A stretch of 64,000 nucleotides of DNA from Campylorhamphus procurvoides (Eukaryota; Chordata; Aves; Passeriformes; Dendrocolaptidae), in NCBI GenBank assembly GCA_013396655.1, contig WBMV01003298.1, positions 900,695 to 964,694 of the forward strand, in the 5' to 3' direction. The notes under the pieces were generated by a model. It worked only from the letters and a program-made list of their open reading frames with translations. It was not told where the DNA came from and made no database searches. Of the stretch, positions 46,032-58,435 are shown piece after piece; positions within the stretch are counted from its first letter, which is position 1; the number at the start of each line of letters is the position of its first letter. The position numbers were made by a program, and so were the translations under genes.

Positions 46032-49000
46032 AAGTGACCTGATCAGCGAGCTTCAGCATTCTGTGGGTGAAGAAGACTCTCTTCATATTTTCTAAGGTGT
46101 CCAAGAAACACACAAAACCAAGTATTAAAGAGGCTAATTTCTCTGTTACCTGGTGGTGAGTGTTCACAAACACAGGGCACTGAGCCCAGCTTTTCAAAGG
46201 TGCCTGTTCTAGCTCTGTGCTTGTAGACTGGCAGCCAGTGGGTATTTTCTGAGAATACATGTCTGAGTTTTGAAGATCCACCAGTGAATGTGTGCCCAGG
46301 CACTGAATCCCAGAGGACCACACAAGCAAGTGTGCCGAGCTTCTCCCCACTGTCTGAAAACATCCAGGAGCACAAATTTCAGGAGCAGGACATCCTGAAC
46401 ACTCAAAAGGGCAATGCAACCATGGGTGGCCACCAAGAAAGTCCTGAGGACTGTGAATTTGGCATGGGCACAGGAATCCACCCACAGCTTTTTTTTATGA
46501 TTCAGGGCAAGAACTACTGTTCCTTCAAAAGCTGAAGGAAAGGACAAAATTTTTTTGATCAAGTTAGCGTGTTTGCAGGCCAATACCATGCTTGGCTGAT
46601 TGCATTGGGTATGGTTGCCTACTATTCCAACTTGCTGTTATGCTGTTACATTTTATTGGTCGCTTAGTTATTTTCATTCCCAGTGCCACAACAGCTCTGA
46701 AACCAATTGTGGACGTGTGTAGGTCAAGGGGAAGGAAAATTAAGGGTCATCTTAAGTTTATACAGTGGTGCTTTTTCATTTTCTATAAAACTAACTACAT
46801 TTAGGCTCCCTGTCGGGTAAGCTTTTTTTCCCTTGCCTGTTATTTTCAAAGGAGAGAGTGCATGTGACAGTCTGAGAATAGCACCAGCCTGAACACAGAT
46901 GGTAGGGATTACACCACACTGAGCCTTGACCTTCAAAAGCCTGCCGTTTCTTTTCAAGGTTTCTCTTCTTTGACAGGTGTACTGGCTTTTGTCAATTACT
47001 TTCATTAATGCATTTTTTTCATTATGATCAACTACCTGTGCTTTAGACCGTGTTTTGAAATTACAGCAAAGCAGGTTCCAAGTTGAAAAGCTGAAACTGT
47101 TTTTGGTATTTTCCCCCTTTGTGTTGCCCAAAAGTACCCTGAAGCACTTGAAGATTTAACTCATAATGGAGAAATATCACTCCCTTTCTACCCAATTCTA
47201 TCAAGCACTCAGTCTGTGAGATTCTGGCTGGTGCACAAGGAAAAGACTAACTCAGCTAATCACAGATCAGGTTTGCAGGGGGCTGTATTGAAAAGATAAT
47301 ATTTTCTGAGATGTTAAAAATTATTAAAAATTAAATATGGGAACAGAAGTTAAACACTGATCTTCTAAAGTGGAAGGAAACTTTTGACAGGCCAGACTGA
47401 GCCATTCCTGTAATGTAATGGTACTATTGTGTAAACATCAAATGAAAATCAGCTCTTCCAGGCCAACATCACTGAATTCAACAGTATGTGCTGCAACAGA
47501 TGAAAACAGGATTTAGTCTTTTCTTCATTAGAGATACTGATAAGCAGCTCAGAAATTGAAATGCTCATTGGAAACCTCATGACTTGGACAGCAAGAGCCA
47601 TCGCACTCTGTGGAACTGGTCTGCTGACGTAAGATCAGATTCTCTTGGGAGTTTGCTTTTTCTCTGCTGTTTTGGGATTAGCTGCAAATACCATAAATGG
47701 TTTTCCTGAACACCACAGAGTGATTTCTGTGTGACTGTAAGAAATGTGGGAATCAGTGGCCTGTATGTTTCTCCCACTGTTTAGCGTCTCACCAAAAAAG
47801 TCTGTTTTGAGTTTATTTCCAACAAATATTCATATTTCTCTGGTGACAACTTATTTGTCCCAAACCTGAGACTATCTTGTCAGAATGTATATAATAAGGA
47901 ACACGACCATAACTGCCAGTTTATGAAATTAAGGCAAAATGATACTCTTCATCCCCTCAGGCCTTTTATGGCCTCCTTGCTGTCTGCAGAGAGGTGCAGG
48001 AAGGCTGGGCTGGGTTTGATCTGCCTTTATTCACAGAGGAGTGCATCAGATCTGCACAGACTGCCCGTGGTTTGGCCTGGGTCCTCTTTCCCAAATGACT
48101 GGCAGTGGGTGATTTCTCAGGAACATTAGAGATGAAGGGAAGGAGGATTGAAACGTTTTTCAGGCTCAGTGCCTCCTTTTACACAGAGCTGCAACTGGAG
48201 GGAGGCTCTAGTCCCAAACCAAACCTTAAAAGGTGCTAACACACAGGACAGCCAGAGGGATAGAAACTCCTCATGGTACACAAGTGAGATAAGCAATTAA
48301 TGCTCATTAATGTTAATAAGAGTTACTGTGTAAATCCTCTGTTTCCTGGACCAAGCAAAAGAAAGTCTAAAACCATAATAAATCTGTCTCAAAGTTAGTA
48401 ATATTTATTCCAACTACAGTAAAATCACTAGAATAACATTGTGGTGCTGTAAAACATATTGAAATATAGTGTTACATCATCACTGCTATTTGTTACTATA
48501 ATTTTATACAATAAATTATGGTGCAATCCATGGCTTGGGATTAAAATAACAGCTTTAATATGGCATTTTTAGTCTGTATAATACTTTCGACTCAGGACAG
48601 TAAGAGCTTTGATCTAAAAAAAAAAATGATAAAAAAGCCACATGAGATTTGCTTCCATTTTAAAGCTTCATTAAAAAGGGATTTATCATTATCACTAAAT
48701 ATGCAAGGGAAAAAATAAAAATCTGAAATACTCCATAAATTGACTCCATTTTTACCACATGACTTATAATTTGAAAGTTATTTAACAAACAAACGGTACT
48801 AATTTCCTGTAAAAATCACAATCACATACAAAATTGAGCGATTCAATTTGAAAACCACAAGGTACACCTGAAAACTAGAAACAATAACAAGGTAGGGGTT
48901 TTCTTGTTTCGGTACTGAAATGAAAATGATTTTCAGACTCCTGAATGAGATTTTTGCATCAGATACTAGTAAATGCAAATTAGATCTCTCTTGAGTACTG

Positions 49001-49496
49001 TGCAGTGAATAATGGGGGAGATAAGCCAAATATGTGCAGGATTCTGGTGGGCTTTTTTTGTTTGTTTGGAGGTGTTTTTGCATATAGTGCACTCTAGAAA
49101 TTAAGGAATCTAGAAATAATTTACTCAGGTGGAGTCTTCCCAAAATTTAATACAGTACCAACACTGTGTCTTATCTGCAGGAGTAACAGATGCTTTAGCA
49201 ATAACAGTAAGTATTTATTTCAAACAAAAACCTTTTGGAAAAGGGGGGATGTTAATTTCTTATATATATATGTATCACCCCTTTGAAAAGTGCTGGATCG
49301 TTTTACAGATTAAAACCGTGGGAATAATTTCATTTTCATCCGCGAAGTGATGCATCTTAAGCTGCTGCACCCTCCCTTTACAGGACAATGACTACAGAAA
49401 GAGTTGGCCTTTATTTGTATGAGGTGCTTGCAGACACTCAGAAAAGCCTTAATTCTGACTGACTGCTCAGGTTGAAACATACAGCAAGATCATGAA
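46032..49496. other. Unique non-coding stretch
   Basis: No gene was recognised. Overlapping reverse frames of 177, 126 and 110 codons (45952-46589) and one of 135 codons (46724-47131) are long for the base composition but have no recognisable domain. A one-mismatch 11-bp inverted repeat lies at 46929-46960. 48390-48600 is AT-rich with complex sequence and could be a conserved non-coding block. An (AT)n run lies at 49259-49271. Confidence 0.4.
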
Positions 49497-49785
49497 ATTG
49501 TGGAGTCAAAAAATCATGAAATATCCTGAGTTAGGGTCCATCAGGATGATCAAGTCCAACTCTTGGCCTTGCACAGGACACCCCAAAATCCTCCATGTGC
49601 CTGGGAGCATTGTCCAAACACCGTGAACTCCCAGGGCTTTGGTGCCATGACCACTTCCCTGGGGAGCCTCTTCCAGTGCTCAATCACCCTCTGGATGAAA
49701 AACCTTTTTCTGATATGCAACCTAAACCTTCCCTGACTCAGCTTTGTACTGTTTCCTTGAGTCCTGTCACTAATGAACTTGCAAC
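49497..49785 (-). mobile_element. CR1 LINE 3' end, minus strand
   Basis: The reverse strand encodes the CR1 ORF2 C terminus. Readable pieces are [20 protein letters not shown] and [11 protein letters not shown]. The + strand starts with GTCAAAAAATCATGAAATATCC, the complement of the degraded CR1 terminal repeat, followed by GATCAAGTCCAACTC. The 5' truncation lies near 49785. The surrounding 129-codon reverse frame extends beyond the element on its N-terminal side by chance. Confidence 0.9.
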
Positions 49786-49939
49786 GTGCTTGACTAAAGC
49801 ATGGAATTAAAAAGGAGAAATTGTCTGAATAAAGGGTCACATGGAACAAGAAATGACAAAAAATACTAAAACCCCAAACCCACTCCTGAAAGCGCTGTTC
49901 TGCAAAAAGAGGGGAGAACAAATAGATGTTCTTGTGCAT

Positions 49940-49992
49940 AGGAGATGGATTTGGTGTTCCTAATGGATCCCTTCCAGCTCAGGACAGTTCAT
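49940..49992 (+). mobile_element. CR1 terminal fragment, plus strand
   Basis: GATTTGGTGTTCCTAATGG followed by ATCCCTTCCAGCTCAGGA and TTCATG matches the last 50 bp of a CR1 3' UTR in forward orientation. It sits 155 bp from the reverse-oriented CR1 at 49497-49785, so the two fragments are inverted relative to each other. Either two separate insertions or a rearrangement could explain this. Confidence 0.6.
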
Positions 49993-50576
49993 GTTTTTCT
50001 CTAAATGATGTAAAATCACTTATCAGAAATATTATTATTCACTGCTGAAAGTGCACTTAATTTGAAAATGCGTTTTGCATGCGGCCCCACTCAAAAAAAA
50101 GTTCATGAAAAGCTTTCAGCAAAATAATTTTCCTTTGAGATATATAGTTTTATTTTGTTAAAACCCCAGGATTATTTCTTTGTTTTTCTTTTTTGTTATT
50201 GTTGTTTTGTTTTGCTTGTTTGTTTGGGTTTTTTAAGAGAAACATTTTATATCACTAGTTAATATTTTATGATGCTTCTCTGAAATCGCCTTTTTTCCTT
50301 GCTAATTTGAGCTTTAATCTTGAAAATACCTTGGGCCTTTATTTGTTGTCACTATATGAAAAATATGGGAAAAAGAGAAAGAACAGACAGAACAGTGGGA
50401 TACCTCAAGTGTTTGCTTATTGCTTAGCCCGTGTTTGAATTATGCTGAAATGGGCCTGACTGAGATTAATTCCAGAAGAAAAGTAAAAAATCATGAATTA
50501 CAAATATGTAATAAATGATTTTGTTCATTGGATCACTTATTCAGATGAGCAGGAGTATCTCTGAAAGGTACATTCT
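49993..50576. other. AT-rich stretch with a T/G-rich tract
   Basis: A TTTTG/TTTG low-complexity tract spans about 50174-50234, similar in style to the tract at 37238. No gene or named transposon is recognised. Confidence 0.55.
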
Positions 50577-50640
50577 ACAAGAGTTTGTATGAGAGAATTT
50601 GCACAAGAGTTTGTATGAGAGAATATGCACAAGAGTTTGG
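50577..50640. repeat. 26-bp tandem repeat, about 2.5 copies
   Basis: The unit begins ACAAGAGTTTGTATGAGAG. Copies lie at 50577-50602 and 50603-50628 with one substitution, and a partial third copy ACAAGAGTTTGG spans 50629-50640. The high identity suggests a recent duplication. It is a possible length polymorphism. Confidence 0.9.
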
Positions 50641-50859
50641 AAATACCAGAGAGGAGTGAACTCTGGTCCCAGATGGAAGTTTATTGAAAGCTTAGGTTCA
50701 GTTCAAATTTCTAAGCACTTAACAAGAAGCTGCAGATTTCAAGATCTGCCTAAACATGCTATTGCTGTGAGAAACTATCCCAAAACTTGGTGCACACTCT
50801 GTTATTTAACTCAATGCTTTGTTCTTTAATTGGAAAGCTCTTAAACATACAATATGTCA

Positions 50860-51125
50860 AATTAAAATAAAATAATCTGTTATTTTTCATATTAATGACA
50901 TAATTACATTGCACCATTATAAAATTTCTTTCAGTCTAATTATGTCTAGGCAGAGATTACTGGTAATTAATATAACAAATAATTTTGACTACAACTAGCA
51001 ATAATTGCTTTCTTGAAGAATTTTCTGAAACCTTTGAGCAATTTTCTTGCTTCTACATAGAGTATTGCAATAATTCTTTGGCAGTTTACAATTAATTACT
51101 TATAGAAAGAAGTAATTAATTGCTA
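50860..51125. promoter_or_regulatory. TAAT-rich block, possible homeodomain-site cluster
   Basis: The block is dense in TAAT/ATTA words. It ends in a perfect 13-bp inverted repeat, CAATTAATTACTT (51089-51101) and AAGTAATTAATTG (51110-51122), with an 8-nt spacer. Each arm contains TAATTA, the core bound by many homeodomain proteins, and palindromic TAATTA pairs suit dimers. AT-rich DNA produces such words readily, so function is only inferred. No transposon is recognised in the block. Confidence 0.35.
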
Positions 51126-54100
51126 CATTGAGTTGCACATTTGAAACAGGACAAGAACATTTGCTTTCAAGACTGTTGGTGAACATCTCCTCTGGTCTCA
51201 GGCTGGGCAAGAGCTCACGTTTGCTGTTCAGCAGCTGGGCATGCACCCCTCAGGGCAGCTCTGCCCCATGCCAGGGACCTCAGGGAGCAGGGAGGGAGGG
51301 AGTGTGACAGGGTGTGTGTGCACACCTGCACTAAAGGATGTTGAGCAGCTCTGAGCAGGACTATGGGAAAGTGGTCCATGAACATGCTGTTTCCCTTACA
51401 AGATGATCAGTGCTGTGAAATAAGATGGGAACCTCTGATATACTGTATTATCTCAGGGCATGGCACATTAAAATACAGGCCTGTGAATGGCTGTCACTTA
51501 AAAGCCCATCTAGTACCATGTTTTATACCCATCTAATCAGTAAATCTCTTTTTTAAAAGATACATGATCAAAAATTTAAAAGTAAAATTTAATTTCCTCT
51601 CCTTACCAAATACTATGCTTCAGTACCAGGCTCATGCTTCAAGATCCATTTCACTAAGGAATCATTTTCATCTTCTGTACTCTGTGATGCCTCTTTATGT
51701 CAGATATTTATACATGTTTTATGTTTTTGCCTGACCTTATCTTCCCACTAACACTGAGATACCAATTGCTGCTGCAGCTGCCAGTCATGTCTATCCATTC
51801 CCTAAAACCTTTGTGACCTATTAATCAAGGTGAGAAAAATTTCACAACTCTGAGAAAGAAAGACCCCTTAAAATCAGGGTAAATTAGGTAAAGTAAGTTA
51901 ATTTCAAAAATTATGATTCTTTCTCTGAAATTAAATTTCTGACACTGTGTAATAGGTATACAAGACAATCACATGAATTGCAAGTTAATACAGCTCTAAC
52001 AAAGCACCACAAGCCTTTTTACTAACATGTCAGATGGGCGTCATCCACAGATGTTTATACAGTGAATTAAAAAATGTTTTTCTTTCTTTTTCTCTAAAAT
52101 TTCAGTTTTATGGTTTTGTAATGCCACTGACTTTATAGGACATGGGGGTGTTTCACAAAAGGCAAGGTTTATTTTGGGACCTTAATATGATTTGGGGATC
52201 CTATACTTAAGCCATTATATAGATTGTTATTGTTAATATTATTACTAAGCTAAACAAAATCTAAAATGGCCCTCAAGTCTCTCCACAAACACTAGAATTA
52301 GAAAATCAAAATGTTCTTTCCCAAGCAACCTACAAATTTTGAGCAAAATACACAGGATTTACCAGAATAAAACTCATAATCCTCTTTCACTATGTTGTTG
52401 TAATAATGCACTAAGCCAAAAATATCCTCTACATACTAAAAAGAGTAAGTGTATTCTGAATCCCAGCCTGAAGGTTTAATGTGGAGATACTGTTTCAGAT
52501 CTTATTCCTGTGGAAATTGGGTCCAAGTTATAATAGCTTTGATTCCAGAAAGCATTCCTCAAGCTGTTACTTGCAGGCTAAATTGGGTTTAAGAAAAACC
52601 TTCTTTGGGAATTTATTATTGCATTGCTCATAAAACAGCATCCCATAGTTTTATTTCACTGGCTTGTGACATACAAAAATCAGACAAGGATTAGCTGGGT
52701 GTAATACCAAACATATTAGAACAATCCCTTTGTACCTGACAGCAAATTGCAAACAGCAGCTCTGATTCTATAAGCTGTGGAGTTCATATTTCAGAAGTGC
52801 TGAAATATTCAACAGCTTATTAAGAGTTGATACTTATTGTTTCCTCTGATGGGAAATGCAGTATTCCTCCAACTATTTGAAGTTCTGGCAAGGGGTCAGT
52901 GTTCTGAGAACAAAAATCTTGGAATTTTGAAGTGACCTTTTTAAAATTAATAGGCGTAAGTAATGAACTAATGAAAACTCTACTGTCCTCACAGGCATGC
53001 ACATACCACCATCCTCATGTAGTCCATGTTTTGACTCTCAGTACAGGAATACCTCTTGTTTTGTATTCACAGCAATGTTTGAAAGAGGTTCTTAACAACT
53101 TTATATCATTTTTTACCCTGTGACTTGTACAAAAGGCTTTTGAACAGGGTGTAAAATACCATACAATTTAAGTAAGGTAATACGGCTAAATCGGTTGCAA
53201 TGATTTACAGGATAATTTAATAATCTAGAAGTCAAATATATGTAGAGTTAATAAATGCTAAAATTGTGATGTGAAGCAGCTTCAATTCTAGTGTTAGCTA
53301 ATTGACAGAACTGAACAAAGGTTATGGCTTTTCCCCAAAAAATGAAAGGTATTTCAGAAAGAAAGAAATAATATTCTATTTGATTTGTTCTTCTTCTTTC
53401 ATTTTTGAGCAAATGGGTGTTGCCCTACTGGACAGAGAACAGGAAAGAAGGGGCTTGTTTTGAAATACCTGCACAAGGCATGCAAAAATTTAACACATAT
53501 GTAAAGACTGAACAGAGAATTATGCAAATATATGGAGGATTCTCCTACTTTTTTGAGGATGTCATATGGCTGCCTGTGCACCAGGCTTTATAGGGAGCCC
53601 TTGCCAAAAATGTGCAAAGGCAGAAACATTTTATTCCTGTTCACACTATCAAAATTTAGTGGAGTTGAACCCTTCAGGAAAGAGTCCTGACAGCTTCCAG
53701 GACCACACTTCAAGCAGTGCAGTACTGCTGAACACAGCTGATAAGCAACATCACAAGCCTCCCTGGCAGTACTACATTTCTGCGGCGATTCTGCTTTATG
53801 TACATTCACTATCTTACAACATCTGCTTCTTGTGCTCCTCTGCTGCCATTTTTACTCAGGTAAAAAGAGGGGATTTGCTTTTTAGGAAGAAAAGATGTAC
53901 ACCATGTTTTGAGTCAAAGTCTGGGCTATAAATCCAGCCACAACTACAGATGCATTTCGTCTTGGTGTGAATATTATAAAGCTATGAAATGCCCATGTAA
54001 TGAGATGCACAAACAATGTAATATGGGAACTTTTCTTAATATAGACATTCATTTATTCATAAATTACACAGAAGAGGACTGCAGAAACATTTGAATGATT

Positions 54101-56985
54101 TTTTTTTGTTTTAAATGCAGCAATGTACTACAGTACCTTTTCTTCTTTTGTTTCACTTTAGAAAGAGCATTGCAATGTTAGTTGAAATTAAGCCAAGGTG
54201 CGCCCTTGCTTACAGGCCTTACTGTCACATGAAGAGTACAAGGCACTGTTGCCATGAGCAGTTTGGGATTCATTGTGTTGATTTTATTTTTAACACCAGA
54301 GGCAAAAGTGCAGCTTCATTTTATAATAAATCAGAAAATTTGTTCACACAGTTTAAATGTGAGTATTGCAAAGGATGACCTGTTGTGATCTTCCCAGCTC
54401 CTGGATCCTTTCATGTTACATTCATGGAGAGGTGGATAATTCTTCCTCCTGTGTCTGAAGAGGAGAATTTCATAAGAAATCTATGCTCTGTTTTAAGAAG
54501 TTGGCTAAGGTACCTTTCAGTATAGGATGCAGAACTCCCCCCCCAAAAAAAATATATCACTTGAGGGAATATTCCGTTCTTTGCATCCTGCTGGATCCAT
54601 TATCATTAGTCAGAGCAGGTAAGCAGATGTGCAGGTTGAATAAACTCAGGACTACATTTGTAAAGGAAAGTACAGACTAGAATACACCATTCTTATTAAT
54701 TTGCACGCATGCTAGATTGTCCAAACACATTAGGTGTAATCATCTCCCTTCCTAAAGACCTCTGAAGCCTCCTGTGGCAGCCAGTAAGGTCAGCAGAAGA
54801 GGTAATTGCCAAAGCAGCTGTCATTGAGCAAATGACTTAGCTGAAAAGCTTGTAAAGGCTTCTTGCCTTTCCTAACAGCCCTCTACAAACTGCAGCACTC
54901 AGCTCCATGGTGAGAGTGCAAACATTGCTCAGCTGGGATTAAGTTTTCACATTGAGCAGTGGCTAAACATGAGGGCCAGTCCTTGGCTGTCATATTTCTG
55001 TTCAACATAACCATGGCTATTTTGAATGGCTGCTGAGTTAACACTGGGCAGGCCGTAGCACAGTGTTAAAAATAATTATTTTGTGTAAACCCAGAACAGT
55101 TACGCTGCAGTTATTGGGCTCCATCTAACCTTGCACTTGTGTCAAAGCAATTAGATTTAGGCCCACTGTGGTGTTTAAAAAAGGATCAAATCTGGGTAAC
55201 CACGATCAGTTTAAATGACAAGGCAATTTGCAATCAAGCCTTAGGTGTTGAGAAAGGGTTCTTACATGACTTTAGGTACTAATTTGAAAACAGAGGCATC
55301 AATTTCAGTTTTGAGAATGGAATGTCAGAAACATCTTAGAACTGGACAATGAGGGAATTATTTAGTCAGACAAAGTAGATTAAAGATTAGATATATAACT
55401 GGTTTCTTGAATTCCAGATTTTCCACTTTTAGGACAACCTGTTCCTAGCGGACAAAGGACTCTATAGACACATGCTTAGGGCATTCCTGGCTTTGTTGTC
55501 TCTTGATCCATATAAGTCATTTGTTTTAGATCTATTCCAGCTGTTTTATAGGACCAACATTGCAGTGTTCTAAAAGTCTTGAAATGAACTGACACACAAG
55601 TGAAGCCCTCTAGTCTACAGGGACACTGGAGAATGCCTGGGAATGAAAAACCCTGGGGGTAGGTCCAGTTCACCAAACCAGTAGAGAAAAGGATTGCTTA
55701 AAGAGTAACTTCCACATGATCGGAAAATCACCTCAACCCAAAGCAGCAACATTAGCTCCCTTATTTACTTGTATGTATTACCAGCATCAGCAGCATAAGT
55801 CATTATTTGGGCTGGTGTAAGTAATTAAGACAGAAATCCTGAGCTGATGTGATTCACTAGACAGAATTATTTTTGGAGTGAGATGCACTCAGCCTGGAAG
55901 GAAGGTGCTGACAGCACCATAGCTGGGGTCATACTTTTTTTTCCTTACATATTTGCCCCAGCCCCCAGTCTTTGCTTGCTTTGCTGTTGTCCCCCCCTCT
56001 TTTGGAAGTCCAGAGGTTGAGTAATGTCTGTGGATTTTGTCATCGAAGACTATCAAGATACAGATGATTCCTTACCATGACTCTCTTCATGGGTGTTATG
56101 CTTGTTTCTGTCAAAAAAGCCACAATTATCTATCTAGATAATGGACTAGTTATTAATTGTTGTAACATCTCTGTATCAGCAGTACCCCAGATATTTTAGG
56201 CATGGCACCTGTTTGATTACATAAATATACAACTGAGAAAGGCTTTTATTTCGTCTGACAACCTTCTGTTGTCCCAAAATCCATAGAGACTTCTGTTTTA
56301 AAACACACATAATATACTACTATTTTGTAGTTACTTACCTTCATGCTTTTATCAAATGTTTCACGATGTTTGCTATTTCTCCTCAAGTCCCATTTCCTGG
56401 GGTAATGTGATTATGTGAAACTCCTGGGTGTCATTTAAGAAAAATTAATTTCTTTTTCTTTTAGCTTAACAGAAAAGTGTTAAAACATGACCCAAGTGCA
56501 CGCTAAAAGTTGGAAAGCCAAAGGCAATTAAAAAGAACTTAAAGTTTATTATTTAAAAAGTAAGGTTCTTTAAATGCAATATTAATGATTTTTGGAAGGA
56601 CAAGACCATATTTTTCTCAACACCTGGGACAATCAGTCTGACATGGCTATAGTTGGAGTCTTACAGTGTATATATGCAGAAGTAGATTCTGGATTAACAG
56701 ATAGTGTCTTTTCATCTTTGTCTGTTTTCTTATCTTCCTGTTTAAAAAATCCGTTATTTCTGGTTGTTCAGGGAAATTATGCAATTGTTTTATGCTTGTA
56801 AAATTAAGCCCCTATAAGTAACACTGATCTTTCTACATTATTAGCAAACTCTTTCTAAATTATAAGATATTAAGCTGGCAGGCGATGTATCAAAATTAGT
56901 AATTAAATTAACAAATTTTTTTTTAAACTTTCTTTAAATTCATAGGGGAAATAATTATCAGTATTCACCAATAACTTCTTGTATT
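51126..56985. other. Unique non-coding stretch with a possible conserved block
   Basis: About 5.9 kb without a recognisable gene or transposon. 51180-51370 is GC-richer. 53400-54380 has consecutive forward frames of 60-121 codons without domains. 54780-55240 is a complex block with E-box (CAGCTG), TAATTG, CAATTAGA and AATTATT words and little low-complexity DNA, suggesting a possible conserved non-coding element. A C-rich run lies at 54537-54544. Confidence 0.45.
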
Positions 56986-57034
56986 ACTTTATCTACCCTT
57001 GAAAGGGCATCTGCCTTTTCAAGGCAGATAAAGT
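56986..57034. repeat. 49-bp near-perfect palindrome with 2-nt loop
   Basis: Left arm 56986-57009 (24 nt, starting ACTTTATCT and ending GGGCA) pairs with right arm 57012-57034 (23 nt, starting TGCC and ending AGATAAAGT) around the 2-nt centre TC (57010-57011). The outer 9 bp and the inner block pair apart from a one-base length difference and about two mismatches. Such a tight cruciform is unusual in otherwise unique vertebrate DNA. A pre-miRNA is unlikely because the loop is too small. It could be a recent inverted duplication, for example template-switch replication error, or the core of a tiny palindromic element. Confidence 0.88.
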
Positions 57035-57076
57035 CTGCCCACAGACTTTTTCTCACCTATGCATTACAAATACAAT

Positions 57077-57117
57077 GAAAATAGGATGAAAATAGGAAGA
57101 AAATAGGATGAAAATAG
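57077..57117. repeat. 11-bp minisatellite-like tandem repeat
   Basis: Units of GAAAATAGGAT run from 57077: copy 1 at 57077-57087, copy 2 (last base A) at 57088-57098, copy 3 at 57099-57109, and a partial GAAAATAG at 57110-57117. It lies 43 bp after the palindrome at 56986-57034, so this short stretch has two replication-slippage-type structures. Confidence 0.9.
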
Positions 57118-58392
57118 CCTTCTCCTGAGTCCTGTGGACTACTTTAGCAACAATTATATTGGATTGAAAGTGTAGGCAGTGTCCTCAAATAGATGAAGAT
57201 ATTTGACTGAGATAGCCGGGATAAAATAATTAATTTCAAGAAAAAAAATAAAATTGACTCAATTCCTTTCTAAAGTGCCAAAACATCAATTCAAACTATT
57301 TGTGGTTAAAGTTGTTATCTTTATTTCAGTAATATATGAAAGTAGGCAAATATTCAGTTTCATAAGCATGTCAAAGCTCAGACTTCACTCCTAACTTAAA
57401 CCAACATGAGCATCTGCAGTAAAAATCATTCTCGCTTTGGTTTGCTGCACCATTGTTAAGCTCGTAGACTAAACATTCAACCACTGCAAGCAGTCAGCAG
57501 CTTTATTACTTCTCCTGCTCCTGCAGAGGCATCCTGGATTCAATTTGTCTAAGTACATCAAAGTATTTTAATTTTGAAGTACCCCAAGCATTTTGGAGAG
57601 TTTAAAGGCTATTTGTCTCCTGAAATGTTTGAATGTAAGTTAAAATGAAAATTGTCTTGATGATTTTTTTCCAGCTTAAATGACTGTCACATTTCTGTTC
57701 TGAAAAAGCCCCTGAAGCTCCAATGTACAATTTCCCCTGCTTTTTTTCCCCACAAGTAATGATGAGTGAGCCAGTTTTAAGTTATGTGGTCAGCTTGGCT
57801 TCCTTCACTCTAGAATCCTCTATTTGTGTAGAGTTCAATGAATTAAACACTTACTAATGCCATCAATTTGTCTCAACTGCTCTTCAAGCTCTTTTTTTTT
57901 TCTTTAACACTAAATTGCAAATAAATACACAATCAATTGATTCATCAGGCTAAGCTTGCAGGTAGCTAGTCCCAGACTAAAAGTGACAGGAATGTCTGAC
58001 CTGGTTAGACAGTATTCAGCAAGCAGAAAACTTAAATAAAATATGGGCATCTGGCCAAAATATCACAGAATAATTTTATTTGAAAATATATTAAAATACT
58101 TTGAAATATTTGAAAAATTGTGCAACTAAATATTTGTTTGCAAGAACTCAGGGACTTTTTTCTTGGTTGTTTTTTTTGTTTCAAAACTTGTGTGTAACAC
58201 ACACACATGCATAGAGAAACATATATTTTGGGTATTATGTGTAGTAAGTCTGGACAGGTTTCCTGATAGCACCTTTGTCCATCCAAAAATCCTCTAAAGT
58301 CATAAAATTCTCACCATAACAAACATACATTTTTGCAAGTGGATGCATGATTTAGATATTATAACCATGTGTGCATTCAACTATACTTTTAA
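57118..58392. other. Unique AT-rich non-coding stretch
   Basis: No gene was recognised. A T run lies near 57892-57901, and a short (AC)n stretch at 58198-58207. Nothing else notable is seen. Confidence 0.5.
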
Positions 58393-58435
58393 AATCATTA
58401 GGCTGAAAAGGTCTTGTGAGGTCAGCTTAGTGGAT
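58393..58435 (-). mobile_element. Possible CR1 3'-terminal fragment, minus strand
   Basis: AATCATTAGGCTGAAAAGG followed by TCTTGTGAGGTCAGC resembles the complement of a CR1 3' UTR end of the type AATCATTAAGGTTGGAAAAGACCTTCAAGATCA. The match is about 40 bp and diverged, so the call is tentative. Sequence beyond 58435 is not assignable. Confidence 0.4.

Noticed and set aside
45952..46589. Overlapping reverse frames of 177, 126 and 110 codons as a gene
   Set aside because: Several frames are open in the same stretch, which points to base composition. No domain is recognised, and one end overlaps a probable old repeat.
46929..46960. 11-bp inverted repeat with one mismatch
   Set aside because: Short and imperfect, so it is within what chance gives over 64 kb.
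46724..47131. 135-codon reverse frame
   Set aside because: It has a protein-like look but no recognisable domain, and no splice or promoter context.
53400..54380. Run of consecutive forward frames of 60-121 codons
   Set aside because: Frames change repeatedly, none shows a domain, and Cys-rich peptides here have no consistent spacing.
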